A stretch of DNA of 64,000 nucleotides from positions 248,001-312,000 of the forward strand of contig NZ_JRQQ01000006.1 in assembly GCF_001625325.1 (NCBI RefSeq). The letters are read 5' to 3'. Position numbers and translations under genes: made by a program. Positions 10,779 through 20,247 of this stretch are shown here, in pieces. This DNA comes from Croceicoccus estronivorus. Lineage in GTDB: Bacteria; Pseudomonadota; Alphaproteobacteria; Sphingomonadales; Sphingomonadaceae. Numbering within the stretch: position 1 is the first letter of the stretch; the number at the start of each line of letters is the position of its first letter. The notes under the pieces were generated by a model. That model had not been told where the DNA came from. It saw only the letters and a program-made list of their open reading frames with translations, and made no database searches.

Positions 10779-12251
10779 TCATGCCCGCATGAAGGCCGCA
10801 AGCGCCGCCTGTTCAGCAGCGGTCATATGCAGGCCCAGCTTGCTGCGCCGCCAGAGCACATCGTCCGCCGTCCGCGCCCATTCCTGCTGTCGCAGATAAT
10901 CGACTTCCGCCTCGCTCAGCCCTGCGCCGAAATTCCGCCCGAGGTCGTCATACCCGCGCGCCTGGCCAAGCCAGCACGCGGCCCGCGTGCCATATGCCCG
11001 CGCGATACGCGTAGCCTGTGCATCGTCGAGGAAGGCATAGTCGGCCTGAAGCGTCTCGATCAGGTCATCCTGGGCATCGGCGGGAAAATCGCCGCCCGGC
11101 AGTGATGCATGGGCTGTCCACGGCTTCCCGGACAATTGCGGCAACCTGCCTGCCAGCCGGTCCACCGCCGCTTCCGACAAGTGGCGATAGGACGTTATCT
11201 TGCCGCCATAGACGCCCAGCAATGGCGCACCTTCCTCCGGATCGGACAGCGGAACACGGTAACCGCGCGTGGCCGCTTCCGGGCGACCCGAACCATCATC
11301 GACCAGCGCCCGTACCCCGGCATAAGTCCACACCACATCGGCATCGGTAACGGGCCTGCGGAAATAACGGCTCACCGCCGCGCACAGATAAGCGACTTCA
11401 TCCTGCGCCGCGGCCACATCCACCAGCGAGCCGGTGTGATCCCGGTCTGTCGTCCCGATCAGAGTGAAATCCCGTTCATAGGGAATGGCGAAACAGATCC
11501 GCGTATCGGGCAACTGGAAGATATAGGCGAAAGGGTGATCGAACAGCTTGCGGGTCACGATGTGCGATCCGCGTACCCGGCGAATGCCGTAGCGCGGCGG
11601 CCGCCCCGTCAGCCGTGCGACATCGTCCGCCCCCGGCCCACCGGCATTGACCAGCGCCCGGCCACGGAAAGTGCCAGCCGCCGTCTCCACTGCCCATATG
11701 TCGCCTTCCCGCCGTGCGGCAGTGACAGGTGTCCGCGTACGAACATCGGCCCCGCGTTCGGCTGCGTCCATCGCATTCAGAACCACCAGCCGCGCATCGT
11801 CCACCCAGCCGTCCGAATATTCGAACCCACGGCTCAGTGCGGGATCGAGCGCGGCACCCGCCGGATGCCGGGCCAGACGGATCGCCCTGGCCCCTTCCCA
11901 TTGCCGCCGCCCGCCGAGATGATCGTAAAGCCAAAGCCCCGCGCGCAGCATCCAGCGCGGGCGGAGCCCCGGCGTATGGGGCAGGACGAAACGCATCGGC
12001 CGCACCAGATGCGGTGCGATCCGCCACAAGGTTTCCCGTTCCTGCAACGCTTCGCGCACCAGCGCGAATTCCCGGTATTCAAGATAACGCAAGCCGCCAT
12101 GGACCAGCTTGGTCGAAGCACTGGACGTACCGCTGGCAAGATCGCGCGCTTCCAGCAGCAGGACCTTGCCGCCACGTCCGGCAGCATCACGAGCGATCCC
12201 CGCGCCGTTGACCCCGCCGCCAATTACGATGAGGTCATACAACGTATCCAT
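10779..12251 (-). CDS. glpD: Glycerol-3-phosphate dehydrogenase, FAD-dependent
   Basis: This 490-residue enzyme oxidises glycerol-3-phosphate to dihydroxyacetone phosphate, passing electrons to quinone at the membrane. It starts MDTLYDLIVIGGGVNGAGIARDAAG with a GxGxxG flavin fold, followed by LASGTSSASTKLVHGGLRYLE, the GlpD signature. Later motifs are GIRRVRGSHIV, IPYERDFTLIGTTD and YGGKITSYRHLSE. ATG 12251 shares one base with the stop of the upstream MFS gene (TGATG), so the two are coupled. Length matches bacterial GlpD (about 500). Confidence 0.95.
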   Translation of the reverse strand: MDTLYDLIVIGGGVNGAGIARDAAGRGGKVLLLEARDLASGTSSASTKLVHGGLRYLEYREFALVREALQERETLWRIAPHLVRPMRFVLPHTPGLRPRWMLRAGLWLYDHLGGRRQWEGARAIRLARHPAGAALDPALSRGFEYSDGWVDDARLVVLNAMDAAERGADVRTRTPVTAARREGDIWAVETAAGTFRGRALVNAGGPGADDVARLTGRPPRYGIRRVRGSHIVTRKLFDHPFAYIFQLPDTRICFAIPYERDFTLIGTTDRDHTGSLVDVAAAQDEVAYLCAAVSRYFRRPVTDADVVWTYAGVRALVDDGSGRPEAATRGYRVPLSDPEEGAPLLGVYGGKITSYRHLSEAAVDRLAGRLPQLSGKPWTAHASLPGGDFPADAQDDLIETLQADYAFLDDAQATRIARAYGTRAACWLGQARGYDDLGRNFGAGLSEAEVDYLRQQEWARTADDVLWRRSKLGLHMTAAEQAALAAFMRA

Positions 12252-13501
12252 CAGCAGACCCGCTGCGTCCCCGGCGGAATAAGGCGGCGGAACAGCTTGC
12301 CCCGTTCGCTGTAAAGGACCAGCAGCAGAGCCGAAACGCTGCATGCCAGCAGAGCGAAGGCGAACGGTTTGGCCGTCCCGTCATAGGATTGCCCGATCGC
12401 CATGCCGACCAGCGAAGCCCCGAACATGCGAACGAAGGCATGCATCGAAGCCGCAGCCCCGGCGATTTCCCCGAACGGCTGCAACGCGATCGAACTGAAG
12501 TTCGCACCCAGAAAACCGAGCAGGCCCAGATTGAGCGCAAGCAGGGGCATGAACCACGCCAGGCTGTCGCTGCGGTAAAACGCCGCCCAGACCTGCGCCA
12601 GGCTGACCACGATGAATACCAGGGCACCGCTGTGCGATACCCGCCGCGCGCCGAACCGTTCGACGATGCGCGAATTGACGATATTGGTCACGGCCATGGT
12701 CGACGCCACCGCCCCGAAAATCACCGGGAACATCGCCCCGACGGCGAAGTGTTCGCCCAGCAATTGTTGCGCGGAATTGATGTAGCCGAACACCGCCCCC
12801 ATCAGCAGCGGCGCGCCGAGCACATAACCGATCGATTCCCGTCGCGAGAGAGACTTCAGCATGTTGCGCACGATGACCGGAACATTGACCTTCTGCCTGT
12901 GCGCCGGATCGAGGGATTCGGGCAGACGGGTCCAGACCCAGACCATCACCAACGCGGCGAGCACTGCCGACAGATCGAAGATTGTCCGCCATCCCGCGAA
13001 CAGCAGAACGACCTGCCCGATGCTGGGCGCAATCACCGGCACGATGATGAACACTGCGGCAATCATGGAAAGCAACCGCGCCATCCTGTCGCCGTCATAG
13101 CGGTCACGCACGATCGCGCTGGGCACGACGGTCAGGCCGGCACAGGCCAGCCCCTGCAATCCGCGCAACACGACCATCACGGCGAAATTGTCGATCAGGG
13201 CCAGAATCAGTGACAGCACCGTGTAAGCAGCCAGCGCGAAAATCAGCATTGGCCGCCTGCCGAAACGATCGGCGAAAGCACCCGGAACAAGACATCCGAT
13301 TCCGCTGCCGATCAGGTAGAGGCTGACTATAAGTTGTCGCTCATTCCCCTCAGCCGCGCCGAGATCGCGCGCCATATCGTCCAGCGCGGGCAGCATGGCA
13401 TCGATCGCGAACGCGTGGAGCGACATGGCCAGCGCCACCATCGGCACCAGTTCCCGTTCGCTGATCGTCGTCCTTTTTGTGGGGCCGAAATGGAATCTCA
13501 T
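12251..13501 (-). CDS. Bcr/CflA-type MFS drug efflux transporter
   Basis: This 416-residue protein has about twelve hydrophobic segments and the MFS loop motif GAFADRFGRRPML between TM2 and TM3. The N-terminal half, with ALDDMARDLGAAEGNERQLIVSLYL and a GxGIGxLVPG stretch, resembles the Bcr/CflA multidrug subfamily (DHA1, 12 TM). It would sit in the inner membrane and export a small molecule using the proton gradient. It is translationally coupled to glpD at its 3' end, and its 5' end faces dinB on the other strand. The substrate cannot be told from sequence. Confidence 0.9.
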   Translation of the reverse strand: MRFHFGPTKRTTISERELVPMVALAMSLHAFAIDAMLPALDDMARDLGAAEGNERQLIVSLYLIGSGIGCLVPGAFADRFGRRPMLIFALAAYTVLSLILALIDNFAVMVVLRGLQGLACAGLTVVPSAIVRDRYDGDRMARLLSMIAAVFIIVPVIAPSIGQVVLLFAGWRTIFDLSAVLAALVMVWVWTRLPESLDPAHRQKVNVPVIVRNMLKSLSRRESIGYVLGAPLLMGAVFGYINSAQQLLGEHFAVGAMFPVIFGAVASTMAVTNIVNSRIVERFGARRVSHSGALVFIVVSLAQVWAAFYRSDSLAWFMPLLALNLGLLGFLGANFSSIALQPFGEIAGAAASMHAFVRMFGASLVGMAIGQSYDGTAKPFAFALLACSVSALLLVLYSERGKLFRRLIPPGTQRVC

Positions 13502-13599
13502 CGGCTTGCCATGCCCGTTCGCGCCAGCGAGGGGAAGCGAAAATACCGGACCGTTTCCGACACTTCCCCCGGCGCGCGACTACGCCTAGGTTGCGTGTC

Positions 13600-14721
13600 A
13601 TGGCGACTTCCGCATCCTTGCCGCAGGACGTCGAGCCCGCAAGCCAGGGGCTGCGCAAGATCATCCATATCGACATGGACGCCTTCTACGCCAGCGTGGA
13701 ACAGCGTGACGATCCCGCACTGAGAGGCCGCCCGGTGGCCGTCGGCGGCATGGGCCCACGCGGTGTCGTGGCCACCGCCAGTTACGAGGCGCGAAAGTTC
13801 GGCGTGCGTTCCGCGATGCCCTCCGCCCGAGCCAGACGGCAGTGCCCGGACCTGGTCTTTGTCAGGCCCCGCTTCGACATCTACCGGGCAGTATCGCAGC
13901 GCATACGCGCGATCTTCCTCGACTATAGCCCGCTGGTGGAACCGCTCAGCCTCGACGAGGCCTATCTCGACGTCACGTCGGATCTCAGAGGCATCGGTTC
14001 AGCCACCCGTATCGCACAACTGATCCGCCGCCGCATACGCGAAGAGCTCCACCTCACGGCCAGCGCCGGTGTGTCCTACAACAAGTTTCTCGCCAAGATT
14101 GCCAGCGACCAGAACAAGCCGGACGGGCTCTGCGTGATCCGCCCGGGTGAAGGGATGGCGTTTGTAGCGGATCTGCCCGTGCGCCGATTCCACGGCGTCG
14201 GCCCTCGCGGGGCGGAAAAGATGGCGAAGCTGGGCATCGAAACCGGGGCCGATCTGGCGGCGAAGGACATTGCCTTCCTGAAACAGCATTTCGGCAGCTT
14301 TGCAGATTACCTCTATCGCGCGGCGCGCGGGATCGACCTGCGCCCGGTACAACCCGATCGACCGCGCAAATCCGTGGGCGGAGAACGCACTTTCGCTCAC
14401 GACATTTCCACCGGGTCCGCATTGCGTGAAACGCTGGACACCATTGCCGACATCGTATGGGAACGGATCGAACGGACCGAAGCCCGTGGACGAACAGTGA
14501 CTCTGAAACTGCGTTACACCGATTTTTCCCTCGTCACCCGTGCCCGCTCGGTCACCCATGCCGTCGCGGACAAGGAGGAATTCCGTGCGCTTGGCCAGGC
14601 CCTGCTGGAAGAAATGCTGCCATTGCCGCAGCCGATCCGATTGATGGGGCTGACGCTTTCATCGCTGGAAGGGGGGCAGCAGGAACGGGAAAAGGATACC
14701 GTGCAGCTTTCGCTGCTCTAG
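13600..14721 (+). CDS. dinB: DNA polymerase IV (DinB, Y-family)
   Basis: This 373-residue Y-family polymerase performs translesion synthesis. It begins with IIHIDMDAFYASVEQRDDP (first catalytic acidic pair), followed by VVATASYEARKFGVRSAMP and the second catalytic block PLSLDEAYLDVT. The helix-hairpin-helix region VRRFHGVGPRGAEKM and the C-terminal little-finger region are present. The open frame extends upstream into the MFS gene region, but ATG 13600 is the natural start. No clear LexA box was seen upstream. Its stop codon overlaps the stop of the convergent NUDIX gene. Confidence 0.96.
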   Translation: MATSASLPQDVEPASQGLRKIIHIDMDAFYASVEQRDDPALRGRPVAVGGMGPRGVVATASYEARKFGVRSAMPSARARRQCPDLVFVRPRFDIYRAVSQRIRAIFLDYSPLVEPLSLDEAYLDVTSDLRGIGSATRIAQLIRRRIREELHLTASAGVSYNKFLAKIASDQNKPDGLCVIRPGEGMAFVADLPVRRFHGVGPRGAEKMAKLGIETGADLAAKDIAFLKQHFGSFADYLYRAARGIDLRPVQPDRPRKSVGGERTFAHDISTGSALRETLDTIADIVWERIERTEARGRTVTLKLRYTDFSLVTRARSVTHAVADKEEFRALGQALLEEMLPLPQPIRLMGLTLSSLEGGQQEREKDTVQLSLL

Positions 14722-15200
14722 GCCGCAAACTCGTCAGCGGCCTGGAAAATCAGGTCCAGCCTCTCATCCACAATGCGGCTGCGCCTGACCGGCAAGGCAT
14801 CGCGCGCGAAAAAGCCGATCTCGGCAATTTCCCGCCCATCGGCCACCGGATCGCCCACGACCACTCCGGTATAGAGATGGACCGTGTTGCGGGCGCCGTG
14901 CAGGTCATGATCCACCACGGCCACGGCGCGCAGGCTGGCCAGCAAGCAGCCGATCTCTTCCGTCCATTCCCGCTGCGCCGCCAGTGCGGGGTCCTCGCCT
15001 CGATGCAGCGCCCCGCCAGGAAGCGACCATATCCCCGAGCCATAACTGTGTCTGACCAGCAGCACGCGCCCCGCCTCGTCCGTGCCGACGACACAGCATC
15101 CCGTAAGATCGGGCCGGGCCAGACGCCACCAGCGCTTGCGCAATTCGTGCGCCAGCCGGAGCGCTGCCCGGTGAAGCGGGGCCGGGATCAGGTGAAGCAT
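14718..15200 (-). CDS. NUDIX hydrolase
   Basis: This 160-residue protein contains a complete NUDIX box, GALHRGED...REWTEEIG, matching G-x5-E-x7-R-E-U-x-E-E-x-G at about residues 63-85. A preceding segment RVLLVRHSYGSGIWSLPGG is typical of the fold. NUDIX enzymes cleave nucleoside diphosphate derivatives using Mg2+; the specific substrate cannot be predicted. An N-terminal extension of about 30 residues (HRAALRLAHELRKRWWRL) is helical. Its start overlaps the end of the 6-phosphogluconolactonase gene by 13 bases, and its stop overlaps that of dinB. Confidence 0.94.
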   Translation of the reverse strand: MLHLIPAPLHRAALRLAHELRKRWWRLARPDLTGCCVVGTDEAGRVLLVRHSYGSGIWSLPGGALHRGEDPALAAQREWTEEIGCLLASLRAVAVVDHDLHGARNTVHLYTGVVVGDPVADGREIAEIGFFARDALPVRRSRIVDERLDLIFQAADEFAA

Positions 15201-15808
15201 GTAACCGGTTGCCTTGCGGCATGCAGCAACCGCGCCACCGGCAGATCGTTTTCCCCGGCCGCGGCGGCATCGAAGATGGCGCGCTTGTCCTCACCACGGA
15301 TCACGAACAATATTTCGTCACTGTCCAGCAAGGCCGGAATGGTCAGGCTGATCCGGTCGAACGGCGCTTCGGGTGGCAAGGGGTCTGGCGTCAGCCGCCG
15401 GACAGGCAAGGGATCGTCCACCTTCGGAGCGGTGTTGGGGAAAAGCGAGGCGATATGCCCGTCTGCCCCCATCCCCAACCAGGCCAGCGCGAAGTGAGGC
15501 GGACGGGATTCGGCACTCAAGGGCATGACATGCGCGCCCGCAGGTTCCAGCAGATCACGAATCTTGCCCGTGTTGCTCGCCGGATGGGCTTCCGGCACGA
15601 TGCGATCGTCGCCCGGCCAGACTGACAAGCGCTGCCAATCGAGCGGCATTTCCACCAGTCGTCGCAGGATCGGGAAAGGAGTCGATCCGCCCGGAACGCT
15701 GATCGCCACGCAACCGCTCGCCCGATCCAGCGCCACGGTCAGCCGGTCATGCAACCAGGCCGCAATCGCTTCGTCGTCAGCGCCTTCGACAAATGCCGGA
15801 TTGCTCAT
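15188..15808 (-). CDS. pgl: 6-phosphogluconolactonase
   Basis: This 206-residue enzyme hydrolyses 6-phosphogluconolactone in the pentose phosphate/Entner-Doudoroff route. Key motifs are SVPGGSTPFPILRRL, VWPGDDRIVP and the family signature GMGADGHIASLFP. The start at ATG 15808 (MSNPAFVEG) has AGAGG upstream; the frame runs further up but without support. The gene is slightly shorter than typical Pgl (about 230). It overlaps the NUDIX gene downstream and follows a strong hairpin that separates it from dps. Confidence 0.93.
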   Translation of the reverse strand: MSNPAFVEGADDEAIAAWLHDRLTVALDRASGCVAISVPGGSTPFPILRRLVEMPLDWQRLSVWPGDDRIVPEAHPASNTGKIRDLLEPAGAHVMPLSAESRPPHFALAWLGMGADGHIASLFPNTAPKVDDPLPVRRLTPDPLPPEAPFDRISLTIPALLDSDEILFVIRGEDKRAIFDAAAAGENDLPVARLLHAARQPVTCFT

Positions 15809-15826
15809 CCATGCCCCTCTGGCAGA

Positions 15827-15859
15827 CCGGCCGCCGCGGCAAAGTGCCACAGCGGCCGG
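15827..15859 (-). terminator. Long hairpin between dps and pgl (terminator or attenuator candidate)
   Basis: This 33-base element folds into an almost continuous stem: CCGGCCGC pairs with GCGGCCGG, and an inner GTGGCA pairs with TGCCGC around a three-base loop, giving about 15 paired positions with one wobble. It lies after dps and only 18 bases before the pgl start codon, close to its ribosome site. No T-run follows it on the minus strand, so classical Rho-independent termination is uncertain. Confidence 0.6.
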
Positions 15860-15883
15860 CTGTTATTGAAATTCGCGAGGAAT

Positions 15884-16345
15884 TTACTTCAGCGTCTGGC
15901 TAAGAAACCACACCCGCTGTTCGGCCTGATCGGTCCAGTCATCAACGGAACCTTCCGTCACCGTGTCACCCGCATCGCCGGCAAGGGTCTTGAGGTTCTT
16001 GAGCCGCGCGACCAGCGCCACGTTATCGTCGCGCAATTCGGCAACCATCGCATCGGCCGAAAGGGTCGTATCGTTCTGATCCTTTACCGCGGTGCGCGCC
16101 GCGATCGAACCGATCGAGGTCAACGTGTCCGCATCGTTCTTGCGCACACGCTCCGCAATGAGATCAACGACACTGAAGAGTTCGGTCGCATGCTCGTCAA
16201 ACAGCAAGTGTAGGTCGTGAAACCGTGGACCAGCCACGTGCCAGTGAAAATTCTTGGTCTTCAGATAGAGGGCGAGATAATCGGCCAGAGTACCGTTCAT
16301 CTCATCTACCAGAGCCTTTTTTGCATTGTCGCCCGCCTGGGCCAT
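15884..16345 (-). CDS. dps: Dps-family ferritin-like DNA-protection protein
   Basis: This 153-residue protein belongs to the Dps family, which stores iron and shields DNA during starvation and oxidative stress. The signature is at residues 33-55 (NFHWHVAGPRFHDLHLLFDEHATE), including the ferroxidase ligands His, Asp and Glu shared between subunits. The start ATG 16345 (MAQAGDN) has GAAAGGAG seven bases upstream; an upstream in-frame TTG is less likely. It is probably monocistronic, with a hairpin after it. Confidence 0.95.
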   Translation of the reverse strand: MAQAGDNAKKALVDEMNGTLADYLALYLKTKNFHWHVAGPRFHDLHLLFDEHATELFSVVDLIAERVRKNDADTLTSIGSIAARTAVKDQNDTTLSADAMVAELRDDNVALVARLKNLKTLAGDAGDTVTEGSVDDWTDQAEQRVWFLSQTLK

Positions 16346-16432
16346 AATCAATCTCCTTTCACGATTTGATTATACACCTGAATCTCACAGAGTTTTAGCG
16401 GAATACCTCGCTATCGTGATCGAATGAATCGA

Positions 16433-16996
16433 TCAACCGATGATGCCTCGCGCTGACAAGCCGATCACGACACCTGCCACGAGGAGTAACCCGGCAACCG
16501 CATAACGCAATGGCCTGAGCGGCAAGGCCCTGTCCAGTTCCGGCCCCATCGCCCAGCCCATCGTAAGCATCGCGCCGCTGCCAATCGCTCCGCCCACTCC
16601 CGCAAAAATAGGGTCGCCGGTCACGACGGCAATGGCAAGGATAAGCAAGCGTGCCCCGTCTCCAATCTGCAGGGAACAGAGGACGATCAGAATCGCCGGA
16701 GCCGAACGCGTCGGCTCTTCCGCCTTGCGCAGGCGCCAGGGCCACGCGAGTTCGATCCCACCGAGCAACAGGGCAAACGCCACCAGCATATGCTTGGCCG
16801 CAGGCGGGAGGATCAGCGCAACACCGGCACCCGCCGCCGCGGCAAGCCCCCCCGTCACGATGGCTGACAGCCACGCAACCGTCAGCAACGAACGCCCGGC
16901 CGACAACCGACCGGACAGATGGGACACAAGCCTCTGGTCCCGCCCCCCGAAGGACGCGAGCGCTGCAGTCAGCAAGGCAAGGAAAAAGGCAGGCAC
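16433..16996 (-). CDS. Membrane protein, possibly a divergent GDT1/TMEM165-like transporter
   Basis: This 187-residue protein has about six hydrophobic segments arranged as two repeats of three. Each half carries a short polar motif at an equivalent place: SFGGRDQRLVS in the first and SLQIGDGARLL in the second. This recalls the duplicated E-x-G-D-K/R-S/T motif of the GDT1/TMEM165 cation transporters, but the key Glu is missing in both halves. Family membership is therefore a guess from layout. It stands alone on the minus strand, at the border of the island. Confidence 0.5.
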   Translation of the reverse strand: MPAFFLALLTAALASFGGRDQRLVSHLSGRLSAGRSLLTVAWLSAIVTGGLAAAAGAGVALILPPAAKHMLVAFALLLGGIELAWPWRLRKAEEPTRSAPAILIVLCSLQIGDGARLLILAIAVVTGDPIFAGVGGAIGSGAMLTMGWAMGPELDRALPLRPLRYAVAGLLLVAGVVIGLSARGIIG

Positions 16997-17093
16997 GGCC
17001 GATCAGTCCCCATTCCGGCGACATGGCCAGATACGGGGCGATCATAGGCCCTGCGGAGAGGGCGTCCAGTGGGTGAAGGGATATGGAGCGGGT

Positions 17094-17187
17094 GAAGGGC
17101 GAGCGGGCGGCGATGCGCTCGAAGCAGTCCGCCGTATTCGAGAAGAGCGCCCGATGGAGCTGACCGAGAATACGGTCCTGGGCCACT
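17094..17187. repeat. Direct repeat, left copy (truncated mobile-gene fragment)
   Basis: This 94-bp stretch matches 43182-43287 at 87 of 94 aligned positions, apart from a 12-bp block (CCGGGATGGCGG) present only in the right copy. In the right copy it carries the overlap of two small genes; here the second frame (MELTENTVLGH) ends at once in TAG. The two copies lie in the same orientation and bracket the 26-kb catabolic island. Confidence 0.85.
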
Positions 17188-17277
17188 AGAACCGCTTCAT
17201 TGCCCGAAGCATCGCCAGCTTGCAGTCGCAACGACAGTTCTTTCTCTCCATTATGTCGTTTCCTCCAGATATGCCGA

Positions 17278-18139
17278 TCAAGCGCTGGCGTTCACCAGCC
17301 AGGCCTTGGCACCCATGCGAACACCGTTGTCGTCACGGTTGCGCTCGAACAGCTCGACAAGATCCCGCTGAATGGCATTGCGCACCTCGGCGCCGCTCGG
17401 CCGAACGAGATCGCCAATGTGCATCCCGTCGAGCACGAAGCGCGCGGCGCTCTCGGGATCGTTGCCGGGTCCGCCGATGCGCTGGTCGCCGGTCCAGGCA
17501 TCGAACTTGATGTCGGAAAAACCTGCGCTTTGGAGAAGGTCGACCATATAGTCCTGTTCGCCCCCAGCGCGAATGGCCCCGACGCGCGCGGTTGCGACGT
17601 CAGCAGGTTAATATGCTCGTCGATAATGTCCATGATGCTGCGCTGCCAAGGATTGGCGGCGATTGGTGCCTATACCGCGATGCCGAGCCGCCCACCTTCG
17701 CGCAGCATCCGGCGCAGATTGGGGAAGGCAGGATAGGGCTGGGGAGAAAAAACAAGCCGAAGCGAGAGAACAGCCGATCGAACGGCGCTTTCTCCGGCAT
17801 GACCGCCGCGGTGTCGCCTTGTACCAAGCGGATATTGGCGAAGCCCGTGCGCATCGCCCGGTCGCTCGCCGCCGCCACGAGGTCGGCTGATATATCGAGG
17901 CCAAGCCCGAATCTTGTTGCCCCGACCGCCGTAGCGATCTGCCGAGTCATCCAGCCTCCGCCGCAGCCGACATCGACCAACGTCTCGCTGGCGTTGTAGG
18001 CGGCCTAGGCGAGCAGCGCCTTGCCGATCGGCTCGATCATATTCTCGAAACGGTAGAGATGGGCAAGCCAGCGCATACCTGTCTGACATGCCCAATCGTT
18101 CATCGCAAATTCTTCCAGATACTCGCCGACGTCGTCCAT
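17278..18139 (-). pseudogene. Class I SAM-dependent methyltransferase, broken
   Basis: Conceptual translation from ATG 18139 (MDDVGEYLEEFAMND) reaches an in-frame TAG after about 45 codons, just before ETLVDVGCGGGWMTRQIA, the SAM-binding motif I. The frame then continues with LGLDISADLV (acidic motif), VQGDTAAVMPEKAPFDRLFSRFGLFF and shifts; later pieces of the C-terminus (DNGVRMGAKAWLVNASA at the end) are in a different frame. At least one nonsense and two frame changes make it non-functional. It lies just inside the left direct repeat, consistent with decay at an island edge. Confidence 0.85.
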
Positions 18140-18402
18140 TCATGGCCCTCCCCTTGTATTTGGTCACCGACAGCCGGAAGATAAAGCCTGCCGCTTTCAA
18201 GCCGGTGGTGTTTACGGAAAGAACCGTTCCCGGCTTTCCAATGTCGCCGGTGCGACAAACCTTTTACGAGGTCGAAATTCCCCGTGTGCCGAGGTGACCG
18301 TAGCGCTCAGGCGGAGGTTCCAGCGATTAGGTTTTTCGCGCGCATTAAACATCTGCCCACGAATCTAGAGAAGTTCATCCGCATCCATACCGTCCCGCTC
18401 GA

Positions 18403-19143
18403 TCAGAGTGGAACGAGCGGTCCATGTCCTGCCAATTCGGCCCCATCGATAAGAATATCCGTGCCGGAGATAAAAGGAGATTCATCGCTGGCAAGAAACA
18501 CAACGAGCTTCGCGACTTCTCGAGGATCGGCTTTGCGGTTCATGGGATTAAAGCCGCTCACATCGAGGCCTTCGTTCATTGGCGTGGCGATCGTACCAGG
18601 ACATATGGTATTTGCCCGCACGCCTCGGCCGGCAAGCTCGATCGCGATGCAACGGGTGAGACCGCGCACGGCAAATTTCGATGCGGTATAGCCATGAAGC
18701 CCGGCGATGCCTTCGATACCTTGGGTCGAGGACACGTTGATGATCGACGCGGGGGCCGACTGCACCAACGCGGGTGTGGCCGCCCGAATTCCGAGAAACT
18801 GGCCAGTCAAATTGATGTTGATGATACGGTTCCAGTCATCGAGCGTAAAATTCTCGATGGACCCCATCGTGCATATCCCGGCGTTATTCACGAGCACATT
18901 GAGGCAACCGAACTCAGCGACGGCGAGAGCGACCGCGTCCGCCCAGTCGCGCTCGCTTGTAACGTCGAGATGGATGAACCGCGCCCGATCCCCAATCTCT
19001 TGCGCCAGTGCCTTGCCTTCATCGTCCAGCACGTCGCCGATGACAACGCTACCGCCTTCGTTGACGATCTCCCTGGCGTGAGCGGCACCCATGCCGCGGG
19101 CGCCTCCGCTGATGAGAGCAACCTTTCCTGCAAGTCTTCCCAT
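18403..19143 (-). CDS. SDR-family oxidoreductase (hydroxysteroid-dehydrogenase-like)
   Basis: This 246-residue classical SDR has the NAD-binding motif SGGARGMGAAHA at about residues 12-23, VNNAG (about 84-88), the catalytic Ser in NVSSTQG, and the YTASK active site (Tyr-x3-Lys). NAD preference is suggested by an Asp after beta-strand 2 (VIGDVLDD). The ATG at 19143 is chosen because GGAGG sits five bases upstream; an ATG at 19155 is possible. It is close in style to the SDR at 34942 and probably oxidises an alcohol intermediate of the island pathway. No copy of the shared operator was seen before it. Confidence 0.92.
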   Translation of the reverse strand: MGRLAGKVALISGGARGMGAAHAREIVNEGGSVVIGDVLDDEGKALAQEIGDRARFIHLDVTSERDWADAVALAVAEFGCLNVLVNNAGICTMGSIENFTLDDWNRIININLTGQFLGIRAATPALVQSAPASIINVSSTQGIEGIAGLHGYTASKFAVRGLTRCIAIELAGRGVRANTICPGTIATPMNEGLDVSGFNPMNRKADPREVAKLVVFLASDESPFISGTDILIDGAELAGHGPLVPL

Positions 19144-19225
19144 ATCATCCTCCATAAAAACAATGTTGATCAAGGAACGCGATCGACCGCGATCATGTTG
19201 GGCAGCTCCCGATCATGACGGCCCA

Positions 19226-20235
19226 TCACTGCCGGATCGATAACTGCTCGAGTGGTGGAGCAGGCGAAAGCGCTGCGGCGCTCCTGAGCTGCCGGGCTAT
19301 GGACAGCGGCAGGGCCGGAAGAGCGTGCTCACCCTCGCCAACCTGGCGGTCCAGCAGGCCTCGCGCTTTCACCTGCGGATCAATCAGGACTTCATCCAAC
19401 CGTGCGACGATCGAGCAACACACGTCCTGGTCGCGCATCTTATGTTTTATTTCTGCTGCCGAAATTTCTCGACGCATTTCGCGACCTCAACCTTCACCAC
19501 CTCGCTCTGGACATTTTCAGCTCGAAAACCTACGTCGAGACCAATCATGGCGCAAAAGTTTCGCCAGAATTTCTCTTCGACGGCAGCCACCGTCAAATGG
19601 CGACTATCGGCGGTTCTGTACAATTGATATCGTGGGGCCTCGCCAGTGACCAGATTCTGTCCCTGTTCAGGCAAGATGCCCGTTTTCAATGCGGGAATAA
19701 GCGTATTGTAGTGAAATGGCATCATCCCGTCGAAGATTGCCATGTCCGGATAGCAGCCTTCGTCGGTGATGCTCCTTCGAATATAGGCTAGGAGGATGTT
19801 GATCACCGCTGGGTAAACACCTCCGGCAACATCAGCGGCGGGCAAAGCCGGCTTGCCTTTACCGTCGACAATTTTGTCGAGGTGCCCACTTTCGGCCATA
19901 AAGTTGAGATCGTTGGCGGAACGCTGCGCCTTCGGGCCGTTATGTCCCCAGCCGCTGATCGAGCAGTAGATTATGCTCGGATTGATCGACCTGACACGAG
20001 CGTAATCCAACCCGTGACGTTTCATCACACCTGGCCTGAATTGCTCGATCAGGGTATTTGCCCGCATGAGAAGTGGCTCGAGGATCTCGGTGCTTGCTTC
20101 ATCCGTCAGGTCGATGAAGATGCTTTTCTTGCCGCGGTTCAGCGTATGATACTGAACGCTCGTTCCATGAATTTGAGGCTCGTAGCCTCTCATCAACTTG
20201 TCATCCGTTCCCGGCCAGGGCGAGGTGGCGACCAT
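19226..20235 (-). pseudogene. CaiB/BaiF-type CoA-transferase, truncated and frameshifted
   Basis: The main frame (19447-20235) encodes 262 residues typical of family III CoA transferases: YHTLNRGKKSIFIDLTDE, LIEQFRPGVMKRHGLDYA, SISGWGHNGP and ANDLNFMAESG. About 40 N-terminal residues that should precede it are absent, and the frame runs directly out of the ferredoxin stop codon. The C-terminal part (CSIVARLDEVLIDPQVKARGLL) is in another frame (19226-19477). Loss of the N-terminus together with a frameshift indicates a dead gene created by deletion next to the ferredoxin. Confidence 0.82.
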
Positions 20236-20247
20236 TACCAGAACTGC

